This document shows positions 1 through 8,289 of a stretch of 64,000 nucleotides of DNA, piece after piece. This DNA is from Aureimonas altamirensis (GTDB lineage: Bacteria > Pseudomonadota > Alphaproteobacteria > Rhizobiales > Rhizobiaceae), in assembly GCF_001463885.1 (NCBI RefSeq), contig NZ_BBWQ01000015.1, positions 185,374 to 249,373 on the forward strand, written 5' to 3'. Position numbers and translations under genes: made by a program. Every line of letters starts with the position of its first letter. Position 1 is the first letter of the stretch. The notes below the pieces were generated by a model. That model had not been told where the DNA came from. It made no database searches and saw nothing but the letters and a program-made list of their open reading frames with translations.

Positions 1-82
1 TTACGAGAAAGACAAGATCCGCCGTCTCGGGCCGGATTCCGTCAATCCCAAGCGCCCGACCTACAAGCGGCTCACCCGCTGA
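1..82 (+). CDS. 3' end of an unidentified gene
   Basis: An open frame enters from the left edge and stops at TGA 80-82, leaving 26 codons rich in Lys, Arg and Pro that end in KRLTR. This is too little to assign a family. It lies on the same strand as the glycosyltransferase pair, but 136 bases and a GC-rich hairpin separate it from them, so it is probably a separate transcription unit. The frame has normal codon use for this genome, which favours a real gene tail over a chance frame. Confidence 0.5.
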   Translation, partial: YEKDKIRRLGPDSVNPKRPTYKRLTR

Positions 83-88
83 TGCATC

Positions 89-115
89 GGGGCCCGGCCG
101 AGAGGACCGGGCCCC
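89..115 (+). terminator. GC-rich hairpin after the left-edge gene
   Basis: GGGGCCCGG (89-97) and CCGGGCCCC (107-115) form a perfect 9-bp stem with a 9-base loop, seven bases after the stop codon of the partial gene. No T-run follows, so this may be a weak or Rho-assisted terminator, or only an RNA-stabilising hairpin. Confidence 0.45.
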
Positions 116-218
116 GCAACCTCTGCGCGCGGCGCTGAAGCAGCGTCTCGCACACCGGCTTGACGTCGCATGAAATATCGCATCCCTTCATATGAAATCA
201 TATTCATCATGAAGGACG

Positions 219-2486
219 ATGTCCCTGTCCAGCCAGTCCAACCTTAGCCCGGTCGCCGGTTTCGCCGACGACCCCGGACATCTTGCGGTCGCGGCGGATG
301 CGGCGGCCCGGGCCGGCGACTGGCGCGCCGCGGCGCGCCTGTACGAACGATCCTTCCGAAGCAACCGACGCCTTGAGTCTGCGGCCATATCCGCGTGCCG
401 CTGCTTCATGCGGGTCGGGGACGCGACTTCGGCCATCGCCATCCTTTCGGAGCTTCTGGCCGACGCGCCCCGGCACTATACGGCGTTGATGGAGCGCGGC
501 CGGGTGTATGCGGCCTGCGGCCGGCAGCAGGATGCGCTGACCGATTTCCGCAACGCCGGCGCTGCCGCGACCTACAAGTTCGAGCCGATGCTGGAACTGG
601 GCCTGCTGCTCGAGGACATGCAGGACGGCGAGGGGCCCGCCGTGCTGCGCGGGGCCGTGGCCCAGGCCGGCCGCCAGGGCGCGGCGGCGCTGTCGGAGGT
701 GCTTCGCCTCATCGCCATACGCCGCCTGGCGCGCCGCGACGGCACCGGGGCGCTCGAAGCATCGAACATGGGCCTTCACCATGCCACGACGATTCGGCAG
801 GACGAAAACGAGATCTGCCGTTGGCTGATCCGGCAGGCCGAAGCGCTGCTTATGCTGGGTCGTACCGAAGAGGCGTGGAGGGCGTTTTCGGCCTCTTCGG
901 CCGCCACTGCCGAGGATGTCCTGGCCCGCCTTGGCGACGTGTCGTACCAGCATGGCATGATGGAAGAGGCGGAGGAGGTGTTCCGCCGTGCCTGGCTTCT
1001 GCACCCAGACAGCGCCAATGCGGCCTTCAACCTCGGCAAAATCCTGTCCACGCGGTGGAAGGTGGCGGAGGCCCAGGCGATCCTGGATCGCGCGGAGCAC
1101 CTCTACCGGGTTGCCGGCAATCAGCCGATGCTGGCCGAGATCGGCATCACCAAGGCGGCGATGCACTGGCGAAGCGGCAACGCCGATGCTGCGTTCAATG
1201 CCTATTCGGCCCTGAACACCGGCCTCGTCGGCCACGCGGAGGTGCCGGCAAGCATCGCGATGACGAGCCTTTACAGCGACCGCCTGTCGGCAGCCGAAAT
1301 CCGCGACACCCACAGGATGCTGTTTGCCACGATGGGAAGCGGCGCGCGACAGGCCGGCTCGTTCGTCCGTCCGCCCCTGGAGGGCAGGCGGCTGAGGGTG
1401 GGCATGCTCGGCGCCGACATGAAGCGCTTTCACCCGGTCAACATGTTCATGCAACCGGTTCTACGGGAACTCGACCGAAGCCGGATCGAGGTCTTCTTCT
1501 ACCATTGCAGTACGGGCTACGACGACCAGACCCATCTGGCGCGCCAGCGTGTGGAGCATTGGCACGAAGTGGCCGAATGGTCGGACGAACGGCTGGCCGT
1601 CCAGATGGACAGGGACGGCCTGGACCTTCTGATCGACCTTGTCGGCCACACGAGCACAAACCGCGCGCCGGTGCTGGCCAGGCGCGCCGCCCCGGTGCAG
1701 GCGATGTATCTCGGCTATCCCGGCACCACAGGCCTGCCCAATGTCGACTGGATCCTCGGCGACAGCATCGTGACGCCCCCGGAGCTGGATCACCTTTATA
1801 CCGAGCGGGTGTTCCGTCTGCCTGGCACCGTCTTCTGCTTTGCGCCGGAGACCGATTTTCCGCCGCTTGCCGCAGGCGAGCGTGCGGGGCCGATCGTGTT
1901 CGGCTCGATCAACAACGCGCCGAAACTCAATGCGCGGACCCTTAGATGCTACGCGGGCGTGCTATCGGCGGTTCCGCAGTCGCGGCTTTCGCTCCGTGCA
2001 CCAAGCTTCGTCGATGATGCGGCGATCGAGCATTTCCGGGCCGGCCTGCGGGCGGCCGGGGCCGATCTCGGCCGGGTCGATTTTCATCCGCCGCTGCCGC
2101 TGCCGGAGATGATGGCTGCCTTTGCCGACATCGACATAGTGCTGGATTCGGTACCCTATTGCGGTGGCACGACGACGCATCAGGCGTTGTGGATGGGCGT
2201 GCCGGTGGTCACCATGATGGGGGAGGGCTTCGCCGCCCGAATGGGGGCAAGCTTTTTGTCGGCGGCCGGCCTCTCCGACCTCGTCGCAACTGACGACGCC
2301 GGATATCTGGCCGTGGCGGAGAGCCTGGCAAACGACCGCACCCGCCTTGCGGACCTGCGACGGAACCTGCGTTCCAGGCTGATCGGGCACGAGGCGTGGA
2401 ACGTGGTTCGGCATACGCGCGCCGTCGAGGACGCCATGTTCGCAATGGCGCGGGCCGGAGCACGCCGCGAAGCCGACGTTCAATAG
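219..2486 (+). CDS. TPR-containing GT41 glycosyltransferase (O-GlcNAc transferase-like), copy 1
   Basis: A 755-residue protein, probably a cytoplasmic protein-glycosylating enzyme of CAZy family GT41 (O-GlcNAc transferase/SPINDLY-like). Residues about 10-360 are helical repeats of TPR type. The catalytic half from about 388 keeps the family's signatures: an HP motif with His405, the lysine after NNAP (Lys569) and the nucleotide-sugar-binding GGTTTHQALW stretch from 649. In human OGT the matching His and Lys and the TT-containing loop contact UDP-GlcNAc. The ATG start follows GAAGGA at a good distance, and a TTCATATGAA palindrome lies just upstream. A close paralogue follows 108 bases downstream. 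The acceptor protein and sugar cannot be read from sequence; flagellin or a surface protein is a guess. Confidence 0.85.
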   Translation: MSLSSQSNLSPVAGFADDPGHLAVAADAAARAGDWRAAARLYERSFRSNRRLESAAISACRCFMRVGDATSAIAILSELLADAPRHYTALMERGRVYAACGRQQDALTDFRNAGAAATYKFEPMLELGLLLEDMQDGEGPAVLRGAVAQAGRQGAAALSEVLRLIAIRRLARRDGTGALEASNMGLHHATTIRQDENEICRWLIRQAEALLMLGRTEEAWRAFSASSAATAEDVLARLGDVSYQHGMMEEAEEVFRRAWLLHPDSANAAFNLGKILSTRWKVAEAQAILDRAEHLYRVAGNQPMLAEIGITKAAMHWRSGNADAAFNAYSALNTGLVGHAEVPASIAMTSLYSDRLSAAEIRDTHRMLFATMGSGARQAGSFVRPPLEGRRLRVGMLGADMKRFHPVNMFMQPVLRELDRSRIEVFFYHCSTGYDDQTHLARQRVEHWHEVAEWSDERLAVQMDRDGLDLLIDLVGHTSTNRAPVLARRAAPVQAMYLGYPGTTGLPNVDWILGDSIVTPPELDHLYTERVFRLPGTVFCFAPETDFPPLAAGERAGPIVFGSINNAPKLNARTLRCYAGVLSAVPQSRLSLRAPSFVDDAAIEHFRAGLRAAGADLGRVDFHPPLPLPEMMAAFADIDIVLDSVPYCGGTTTHQALWMGVPVVTMMGEGFAARMGASFLSAAGLSDLVATDDAGYLAVAESLANDRTRLADLRRNLRSRLIGHEAWNVVRHTRAVEDAMFAMARAGARREADVQ

Positions 2487-2594
2487 AAGCACGGTTTCGA
2501 TATCGGACAGAATGCAACCGTAGGTAGCAGGACAGCGAAGTCATGAATAATGTAACCTGCATCGTATGTTTAATGTGACGGTACGATAATCATT

Positions 2595-4820
2595 ATGTCG
2601 CAGACTTCAGAAGCCGGACAGGAAATCGCGGCACGCTTCAACGGCGCCAATGCGGCCTTCAGGGAGGGTCGCTGGGCCGTCGCCCTCGAAGGGTTCGAAG
2701 CAGCGCTCGTCCTGGACGAGCAACTCGAGCCGGCTGGCATCCAGGCAGCCCGCTGCCATGCCAATCTTGGAAACTGGGCCGCTGCGCGCGACGCTTTCGC
2801 GCGTGTGCTCATGATCAACCCGTCAAGCTACACCGCCTGGCTGGAAAGCGGCCACGCCTGCCGCCGCCTCGGCCTGTTCGACGACGCGGAAGCGGCCTAT
2901 CGGCGCGCGGCGGGGCTGGCGCCGAACCGGCACGAGGCGTTCGTCTCCCTGGCGCGCCTTCAGGAAGAGTTCGGGCATTTCGACGCCGCCGACGAAACGC
3001 TCGCCAAGGCGCTGGATGCGGCACGTACGACATCCATGCAAACGGTTGCCATGGTGCACCGGATGATGGCCCGATACCGGATCGAGCAGAAGATGCCTGA
3101 GCGCGCGCTCGCCTCGCTTGAGGTGGGCATCCGCATCGCCGCCGACGCCGGCGCCGATGTCAACGAATTGTGCGAGTGGCAGCTCGATCGCGGCAACGCG
3201 CTGATGCTGATGGGCGAGAAGGAGCGCGCCTACAAGGCCTTCGGCGCGGCATCGGCCTCGACGGTCGAGGCAACCTTGCAGCGCCTTGCCCAGGTATCCT
3301 ACGCGCATAATCTATGGGTCGAGGCGGGCGACGTCCTGCGCCGCAGCGCCGAGCTCAACCCCGCAAGCCCGCATTCGCTGCTGGCGCTTGCCAAGCATCT
3401 TGCCGAGTGCTGGAACATCACCGAAGCCGAGCAACTGCTGGACAAGGTCGACGCCTTCGGTCCCAACGCCGAATCCGCCGGTATCCGTGCCAACATGGAT
3501 ATCCGCCGGGGCGATGCCGAAGCCGCCGTCAACATTCTCATCGAAGAGGCGAAGGCCAATCACACGGGTGGACGCGAATGCTCGCGCGTCGCGATGACGT
3601 CGCTCTATTGCGACACATACGACGCGAAGGGCATTCTCGATCTGCACAAATGGCTTTTCGAGCCGCTTGCCGCCCATGCCCGCGACCGGTCGTCGCTGCG
3701 CAGGAAGCCGTTGAAGGGGCGTCGCATCCGCCTTGGCTTCATTGCCGCCGACCTTCATTACCAGCATCCGGTCAACATCTTCATGCAGCCGATCCTGCGC
3801 GAGCTCGACCGTGAAAAGTTCGAATGCTTCGTCTATGCGTGCGGCGGGCTCTTCGACGACCAGACACGCCTGGCGCGCGAGCGCGCCGAACACTGGCTCG
3901 AGGTCGAGGCCTGGTCCGACACCCAGCTTGCCGCCCGGATCGAGCAGGATCAGATCGACATACTGGTCGATCTTCTGGGTCATACCGCCCATTCCCGCGG
4001 CGCCATGCTTGCACGCCGGGCCGCGCCCTATCAGGTCAATTATCTCGGCTATCCCGGCACAACGGGCCTGCCCAACATGGACTGGCTGATCAGCGACGGC
4101 GTCGTCACGCCCGAGGGCGCCGAGGAATTCTACTCTGAGAAGATCGCGCGTTTGCCCGGAACGGTCTTCTGCTACGCGCCGGAGGAAGAATACCCGCTTC
4201 CTACCTTCAACGCCGAAATGGAAACCCGGCAGCTTACGTTCGGCGCCGTCAACAACGCGGCGAAATTCAGCCGCAAGACGCTGGCGCTGTATGCCCGCGT
4301 GCTGGAGGCCGTACCTAACTCCCGCATGATCATCCGGGCGCCGAGCTTTGGCGACAAGCAGGCCGTCGCCCTGTTCCAGCAGCGCTTCGAAGAACTGGGA
4401 ACCGACCTTTCACGGCTGACCTTCCTGCCCCCGGTGGCCATGCCGGACATGATGGCCGCTTACGCCGACATCGACGTGGTTCTGGATCCGCATCCGTACA
4501 ACGGAGGCACCACCACCATGCAGGCCCTGTGGATGGGCGTGCCCGTCATCACGTTGGAGGGCCACCAGTTCGTGTCGCGGATGGGAGCCAGCTTCGTCCG
4601 CGCCGCCGGCCTGGAAGATTGGGTGGCCGCCAATGAAGATGCCTATGTGGCGGTGGCCGTCGCCAAAACAAAGAACCGCAAGCAACTGCTGAACCTCAAG
4701 AAGGGCATGCGCAAGAAGCTTCTGGCCCGTCCGGCCTGGGACCCTGTCGCGCATACCCGCAACTTCGAGAAGGCGCTTCTCGACATCATCGACAGCGAGA
4801 GCGTGATTCCCGCCGAATAA
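2595..4820 (+). CDS. TPR-containing GT41 glycosyltransferase (O-GlcNAc transferase-like), copy 2
   Basis: A 741-residue paralogue of the preceding gene with the same layout: TPR-like helical repeats at about 10-350, then the GT41 catalytic region. His391 in the HP motif, Lys557 in NNAAK and the GGTTTMQALW loop from 637 are all kept, so both copies look active. The region around YLGYPGTTGLPN is nearly identical in the two proteins while the TPR halves differ much more, as expected if the copies glycosylate different targets. The Shine-Dalgarno is weak. A good intrinsic terminator follows at 4853-4888, so the pair probably ends one transcription unit. The sugar donor and acceptor are unknown. 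Confidence 0.85.
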   Translation: MSQTSEAGQEIAARFNGANAAFREGRWAVALEGFEAALVLDEQLEPAGIQAARCHANLGNWAAARDAFARVLMINPSSYTAWLESGHACRRLGLFDDAEAAYRRAAGLAPNRHEAFVSLARLQEEFGHFDAADETLAKALDAARTTSMQTVAMVHRMMARYRIEQKMPERALASLEVGIRIAADAGADVNELCEWQLDRGNALMLMGEKERAYKAFGAASASTVEATLQRLAQVSYAHNLWVEAGDVLRRSAELNPASPHSLLALAKHLAECWNITEAEQLLDKVDAFGPNAESAGIRANMDIRRGDAEAAVNILIEEAKANHTGGRECSRVAMTSLYCDTYDAKGILDLHKWLFEPLAAHARDRSSLRRKPLKGRRIRLGFIAADLHYQHPVNIFMQPILRELDREKFECFVYACGGLFDDQTRLARERAEHWLEVEAWSDTQLAARIEQDQIDILVDLLGHTAHSRGAMLARRAAPYQVNYLGYPGTTGLPNMDWLISDGVVTPEGAEEFYSEKIARLPGTVFCYAPEEEYPLPTFNAEMETRQLTFGAVNNAAKFSRKTLALYARVLEAVPNSRMIIRAPSFGDKQAVALFQQRFEELGTDLSRLTFLPPVAMPDMMAAYADIDVVLDPHPYNGGTTTMQALWMGVPVITLEGHQFVSRMGASFVRAAGLEDWVAANEDAYVAVAVAKTKNRKQLLNLKKGMRKKLLARPAWDPVAHTRNFEKALLDIIDSESVIPAE

Positions 4821-4852
4821 CCGGCGTTCCCGCAACTCATATGCGCAATCTG

Positions 4853-4888
4853 AAAGGGCCGGCCGGTCATGATCCGGTCGGCCCTTTT
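4853..4888 (+). terminator. Rho-independent terminator after the GT41 pair
   Basis: AAAGGGCCG (4853-4861) pairs with CGGCCCTTT (4879-4887), with further pairing inside the loop, and the 3' arm runs into TTTT. It lies 33 bases after the stop of the second GT41 gene. Confidence 0.8.
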
Positions 4889-4996
4889 CCATTGCCGAAT
4901 GGCGATCTCGCCTTTCGGGCGCCGCAAGGCAGTTTAAACTGGTGCCGCATTGCACTACAGGCAGAGCCTTCGGAAAACGCGAAGCGAGGATGATCC

Positions 4997-5620
4997 GTGG
5001 ACGAGTTCGTCAAAAGCCTGATGGAAAATTACGGGGCCTTCGGTATCGGACTGCTCATGTTCCTCGAGAACATCTTTCCGCCCATACCCTCGGAAATCAT
5101 CATGCCGCTGGCAGGCTACCAGGCCGCCCAGGGGCAGATGTCCATCTACACGGTCATCCTGGCCGGCACGATCGGCACGGTGCTCGGCATCATGCCCTGG
5201 TACTATCTCGGCTATTTCTTCGGCGAGCAGCGCATCATCCGCCTGTCGGAGCGCTTCGGCCGCTGGATGACCCTGGCGCCGTCCGATGTCCGCGCTGCCG
5301 ACCGCTGGTTTCGCAAATACGGTTACCTCGCCGTGTTTCTCGGCCGCCTGGTGCCCACCGTCCGCACGCTGATCTCCATTCCGGCGGGCCTTGCGGAAAT
5401 GCCGCTGCCGGCCTTCCTGCTGTTCTCCACCATCGGCAGCCTGATCTGGACCTCGTTCCTGGCGCTGTCGGGATATCTCCTGGGGCAGAGCTACGAGCTG
5501 ATCGACGAATATGTCGGCCCGGTTTCCAACCTCATCGTCCTGTCGATCGTGGTCCTGTATGTCTACCGGGTCATCACCTTCAAGCCGGAAAGCCGCCGGG
5601 CACCGTCGCGCGCCGAGTGA
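4997..5620 (+). CDS. DedA family membrane protein
   Basis: A 207-residue inner membrane protein of the DedA/SNARE-associated family (VTT domain). Several hydrophobic segments surround the family-typical FLENIFPPIPSEIIMPLAGY stretch near residues 22-41 and the GRLVPTVRTLISIPAG motif near 115-130, which matches the conserved F/G-R-x-x-P-x-x-R region. DedA proteins support membrane homeostasis and lipid carrier or phospholipid flipping; the exact substrate here is not known. The GTG start is chosen because GCGAGGA stands 6 bases upstream. Its stop codon abuts the stop of the convergent DUF2293 gene with no space between, so the two transcripts overlap at their 3' ends. Confidence 0.88.
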   Translation: MDEFVKSLMENYGAFGIGLLMFLENIFPPIPSEIIMPLAGYQAAQGQMSIYTVILAGTIGTVLGIMPWYYLGYFFGEQRIIRLSERFGRWMTLAPSDVRAADRWFRKYGYLAVFLGRLVPTVRTLISIPAGLAEMPLPAFLLFSTIGSLIWTSFLALSGYLLGQSYELIDEYVGPVSNLIVLSIVVLYVYRVITFKPESRRAPSRAE

Positions 5621-5959
5621 TCAGCCGGGCGGCGCGCCTGCGCCGTCGTCGGGCTCCGCCTCCGGGTAGGAGTCCAGCCTGCGGGTCGAGCCCCAGCGGT
5701 CGAGAATGTCGTTGATGTCGTCCAGTATGAAATACAAAGCGGCATCGCGGTCGTAGCCCTCATCGCGAAGCTGGTCGTAATCGGTGTAGCTGTGGCGGAT
5801 ATGGGCAATGGCCGCCAGCCAGAATGCCTGGTCCGGCCCGACGGTGCGCAGGTGCCGCGAGCGCGCGGCCGAGCGGACCGTTTCGGCATCCAGAAAGGGA
5901 ATGCGCGGCGTCGTCGCCCGCATGGCTCTGTCGATCGCCCGTTGACGTTCCGTCGCCAT
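5621..5959 (-). CDS. DUF2293 domain-containing protein
   Basis: A 112-residue soluble protein. Its core from about residue 40 carries the alphaproteobacterial DUF2293 pattern: an aromatic-rich WLAAIAHIRH stretch, then YDQLRDEGYDRDAA and a helix ending in DILDRWG. The function of the family is unknown. The frame is open for another 96 codons upstream, but that extension crosses the regulator promoter and lacks family similarity, so the ATG at 5957-5959 is preferred. It is divergent from the ArsR-type regulator, and the palindrome at 6043-6064 lies between the two genes. Confidence 0.75.
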   Translation of the reverse strand: MATERQRAIDRAMRATTPRIPFLDAETVRSAARSRHLRTVGPDQAFWLAAIAHIRHSYTDYDQLRDEGYDRDAALYFILDDINDILDRWGSTRRLDSYPEAEPDDGAGAPPG

Positions 5960-6042
5960 ATCCGTCCCCACCGTCGACTGTCGGTCGTATGATGGCACGG
6001 GGGCAGGGCCGTGCGAAACAGACTTGCACCTTCCTGGCAGGA

Positions 6043-6064
6043 GATATAAGGATTTCCTTATATC
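6043..6064. promoter_or_regulatory. 22-bp palindromic operator, probably for the ArsR-type regulator
   Basis: GATATAAGGA (6043-6052) and TCCTTATATC (6055-6064) form a perfect 10-bp inverted repeat with a TT spacer, about 20 bases before the GTG start of the regulator. Its AT-rich sequence stands out from the GC-rich surroundings. Its size and symmetry suit a dimeric ArsR-family repressor. Since the regulator is fused to a methyltransferase-like domain and coupled to metF, an S-adenosylhomocysteine-responsive SahR-type site is the likely reading. It could also act on the divergent DUF2293 gene. Confidence 0.7.
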
Positions 6065-6083
6065 ATAATGCAACGGAGATGTC

Positions 6084-7079
6084 GTGGCATCGTCACTGCC
6101 ATTCGACGAAACGGTCAACATGCTGAAGGCGGTCGCCGAGCCGACCCGGCTGCGGCTTGCCCTTCTGTTGCTGCAGGGCGACCTGACCGTCAGCGATCTG
6201 GTGAAGATCCTGGGGCAATCGCAGCCCCGCATATCGCGCCATCTCAAGCTGATGGTGGATGCGGGCGTCGTCGCACGCTACCAGGAGGGGGCCTGGGCTT
6301 ACTTCCGGCTGAGCGGAGACGACAGTGCCGAGCTCGTGCGGCGGATGCTGCCGCTGGTGGGCGCGGCGGATGGCCCGCCGGCCCACGACAGGGACAGGCT
6401 GGCCGTGGTGCGTGCGCAGCGGGCGGAAAGGGCGGCGGCCTACTTTGCCGACAACGCCGCCGAGTGGGACCGTATCCGCGCCCTGCATGTGCCCGATGCC
6501 CAGATGGAAGCCGCGTTGCTGGACGTTCTCGGCGACGATCCGATAGACAGGTTTCTGGATATCGGCACCGGCACCGGCCGTATGCTCGAACTCATCGGAC
6601 CGCGTGCCCGCCAGGCCGTCGGCGTCGATGCCTCGCGCGAGATGCTGGCCATCGCCCGCGCCAAGCTGGACGGTGCGTCCCTATCGCATGTCTCTGTCCG
6701 GCAGGGCGACGCCTACAATCTGCCGGTCGAGCCGCTCAGCCACGATCTGATCGTCCTGCATCACGTGCTGCACTTCCTGGACGAGCCGGCCACGGCGCTG
6801 CAGGAAGCGGCGCGGGCGTTGCGCCCCGGCGGACGCCTGGTGGTGGTGGATTTCGACGCCCATGACTGCGAATTCCTGCGCGAAGACCATGCCCATGCGC
6901 GGCTGGGCTTCAGCCAGACGATGCTGGCCGGCTATTTCGAAGCGGCCGGCCTGGAGGCGACCGACGTCCGTGCGCTGCATCCCGGCGAGCGCGGGCAGCT
7001 CACCGTACTCATATCCACCGCCCGCAAACCCGCCCGCTCCAACCTGGTCGAAGCGGCGCCGCCGGCTCGATACGCATGA
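6084..7079 (+). CDS. ArsR-family transcriptional regulator fused to a SAM-dependent methyltransferase domain
   Basis: A 331-residue two-domain protein. Residues about 5-90 form an ArsR-type winged helix (EPTRLRLALLLLQGDLTVSDL, then QPRISRHLKLMVDAGVVARY as the recognition region). Residues about 110-320 form a class I methyltransferase fold with the SAM-binding FLDIGTGTGRMLE motif from about 156 and [13 protein letters not shown] further on. Proteins of this architecture next to methionine-cycle genes are candidates for SahR-like sensors of S-adenosylhomocysteine or SAM. The GTG start follows ACGGAGA, and the palindrome at 6043-6064 lies just upstream, suggesting autoregulation. Its 3' end overlaps the first possible metF start, so the two genes are co-transcribed. 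Whether the methyltransferase domain still catalyses or only binds ligand is unknown. Confidence 0.85.
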   Translation: MASSLPFDETVNMLKAVAEPTRLRLALLLLQGDLTVSDLVKILGQSQPRISRHLKLMVDAGVVARYQEGAWAYFRLSGDDSAELVRRMLPLVGAADGPPAHDRDRLAVVRAQRAERAAAYFADNAAEWDRIRALHVPDAQMEAALLDVLGDDPIDRFLDIGTGTGRMLELIGPRARQAVGVDASREMLAIARAKLDGASLSHVSVRQGDAYNLPVEPLSHDLIVLHHVLHFLDEPATALQEAARALRPGGRLVVVDFDAHDCEFLREDHAHARLGFSQTMLAGYFEAAGLEATDVRALHPGERGQLTVLISTARKPARSNLVEAAPPARYA

Positions 7080-7093
7080 CAGGAACGAACCTC

Positions 7094-8008
7094 ATGTCCG
7101 CTACGTCACCGGCCCAACGGTCGAACCTCCGTGTCTCCTTCGAGTTCTTTCCGCCGAAATCTCCGGCGATGGAACAAACGCTCTGGTCTTCCATCCAGCG
7201 CCTTGCGCCACTGGAGCCAAGCTTCGTTTCGGTTACCTACGGTGCGGGAGGGTCGACGCGGGAGCGAACCCACCAGACGGTGAAGCGCATCCTGGAAGAG
7301 ACGGATCTTGCACCGGCCGCCCACCTGACCTGCGTCGACGCCTCGAAGGGCGAGGTGGACGACGTCGTCCGCCAGTACCGCGATACGGGCGTGCGCCACT
7401 TCGTGGCGCTGCGGGGGGACAGCCAGGCGGGGGCAGGGACCGCGTTCGTCGCCCGGCCGGATGGCTATCGCAACGGGGCGGAGCTGACGGCGGGCCTGAA
7501 GGCGATCGACCCGTCTTTCGAGATATCCGTTTCCGCCTACCCGGAAAAACACCCGGAAAGCCCGGATTTCGCAACCGACATCGACCTGTTGAAACGCAAG
7601 GTCGACAATGGCGCCAGCCGGGCGATTACGCAGTTCTTCTTCGACAACGACACCTATGAGCGCTACGTCGAGCGCGTGCGGCGCGCCGGCATCTACGTTC
7701 CGATCGTACCGGGCATCGTCCCGATCCACGACTTCACCAAGATACAGCGCTTCTGTTCCGCCATTGGCGCCAGCATTCCGATCTGGTTGGCCGAGCGGTT
7801 CGAGGGGCTGGAAAACGATCCGCAGACACGGGCGCATGTGGCAGCCGCCGTATGCGCCGAACAGGTGCTCGACCTGACGCGGCGCGGTATTTCCGATTTC
7901 CATTTCTATACGATGAACCGCGCCGACCTCGTCTACTCGATCTGCCATATCCTGGGCATGCGCCCAAGGTCGGATGCCGTGCCGGCACCGGGTGAGGCCG
8001 CCGCCTGA
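7094..8008 (+). CDS. metF: Methylenetetrahydrofolate reductase
   Basis: MetF, the cytosolic FAD enzyme that reduces 5,10-methylene-THF to 5-methyl-THF for methionine synthesis. The protein has about 304 residues, usual for bacterial MetF. It shows the N-terminal SFEFFPPK motif with the catalytic Glu, VTYGAGGSTRERT, THLTC-like AHLTCVDAS, HFVALRGD, and QFFFDNDTYERYV followed by PIVPGIVPI. The ATG at 7094 is preferred because AGGAA lies 9 bases upstream; an in-frame ATG at 7076 overlaps the stop of the regulator but has no ribosome site. Control by the upstream fusion regulator is inferred from coupling. A terminator follows at 8038-8070. Confidence 0.93.
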   Translation: MSATSPAQRSNLRVSFEFFPPKSPAMEQTLWSSIQRLAPLEPSFVSVTYGAGGSTRERTHQTVKRILEETDLAPAAHLTCVDASKGEVDDVVRQYRDTGVRHFVALRGDSQAGAGTAFVARPDGYRNGAELTAGLKAIDPSFEISVSAYPEKHPESPDFATDIDLLKRKVDNGASRAITQFFFDNDTYERYVERVRRAGIYVPIVPGIVPIHDFTKIQRFCSAIGASIPIWLAERFEGLENDPQTRAHVAAAVCAEQVLDLTRRGISDFHFYTMNRADLVYSICHILGMRPRSDAVPAPGEAAA

Positions 8009-8037
8009 GCAGGCGTCATCGGCAATGAGCGGGCATT

Positions 8038-8070
8038 AAAAAACCGGGGCCAGTACATGACCCCGGTTTC
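8038..8070. terminator. Bidirectional terminator between metF and the small minus-strand gene
   Basis: AAACCGGGG (8041-8049) pairs with CCCCGGTTT (8061-8069). On the plus strand it is followed by a short T-rich stretch and can end the metF transcript. On the minus strand the stem is followed by TTTTTT, so it is a strong terminator for the 28-codon gene at 8115-8201. Confidence 0.8.
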
Positions 8071-8114
8071 TTATCGTCGATTATCAGGAGCAGCGGCAAT
8101 AGCCGAAAGGGGTA

Positions 8115-8201
8115 TCAGGAGATGACCCCGGTGACCAACGCACCGATAAAAAAGAATGCGGCCCCAATCATAGCTATGTTGAGCGATCGCGTGATTTCCA
8201 T
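8115..8201 (-). CDS. 28-residue single-pass membrane peptide
   Basis: A very short ORF that begins MEITRSLNIAMIG and then has one hydrophobic helix rich in Ala, Phe, Val and Gly, ending VTGVIS. It would sit in the inner membrane with a short charged N-terminus. Support as a real gene: AAGGGAG 9 bases before the ATG, a strong minus-strand terminator 45 bases after the stop, and no competing gene in the interval. I do not recognise a named family. It resembles in general form the small membrane proteins that modulate larger membrane complexes, but no partner is indicated by its neighbours (metF and a decarboxylase). Confidence 0.6.
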   Translation of the reverse strand: MEITRSLNIAMIGAAFFFIGALVTGVIS

Positions 8202-8289
8202 CGGATGTAACTCCCTTCTCACGGTGTGTTACAGTGTTAATCAATCCTGAATGACGGTAAAGGGCAAAACGTTGCGGCAGGGCGGCATC

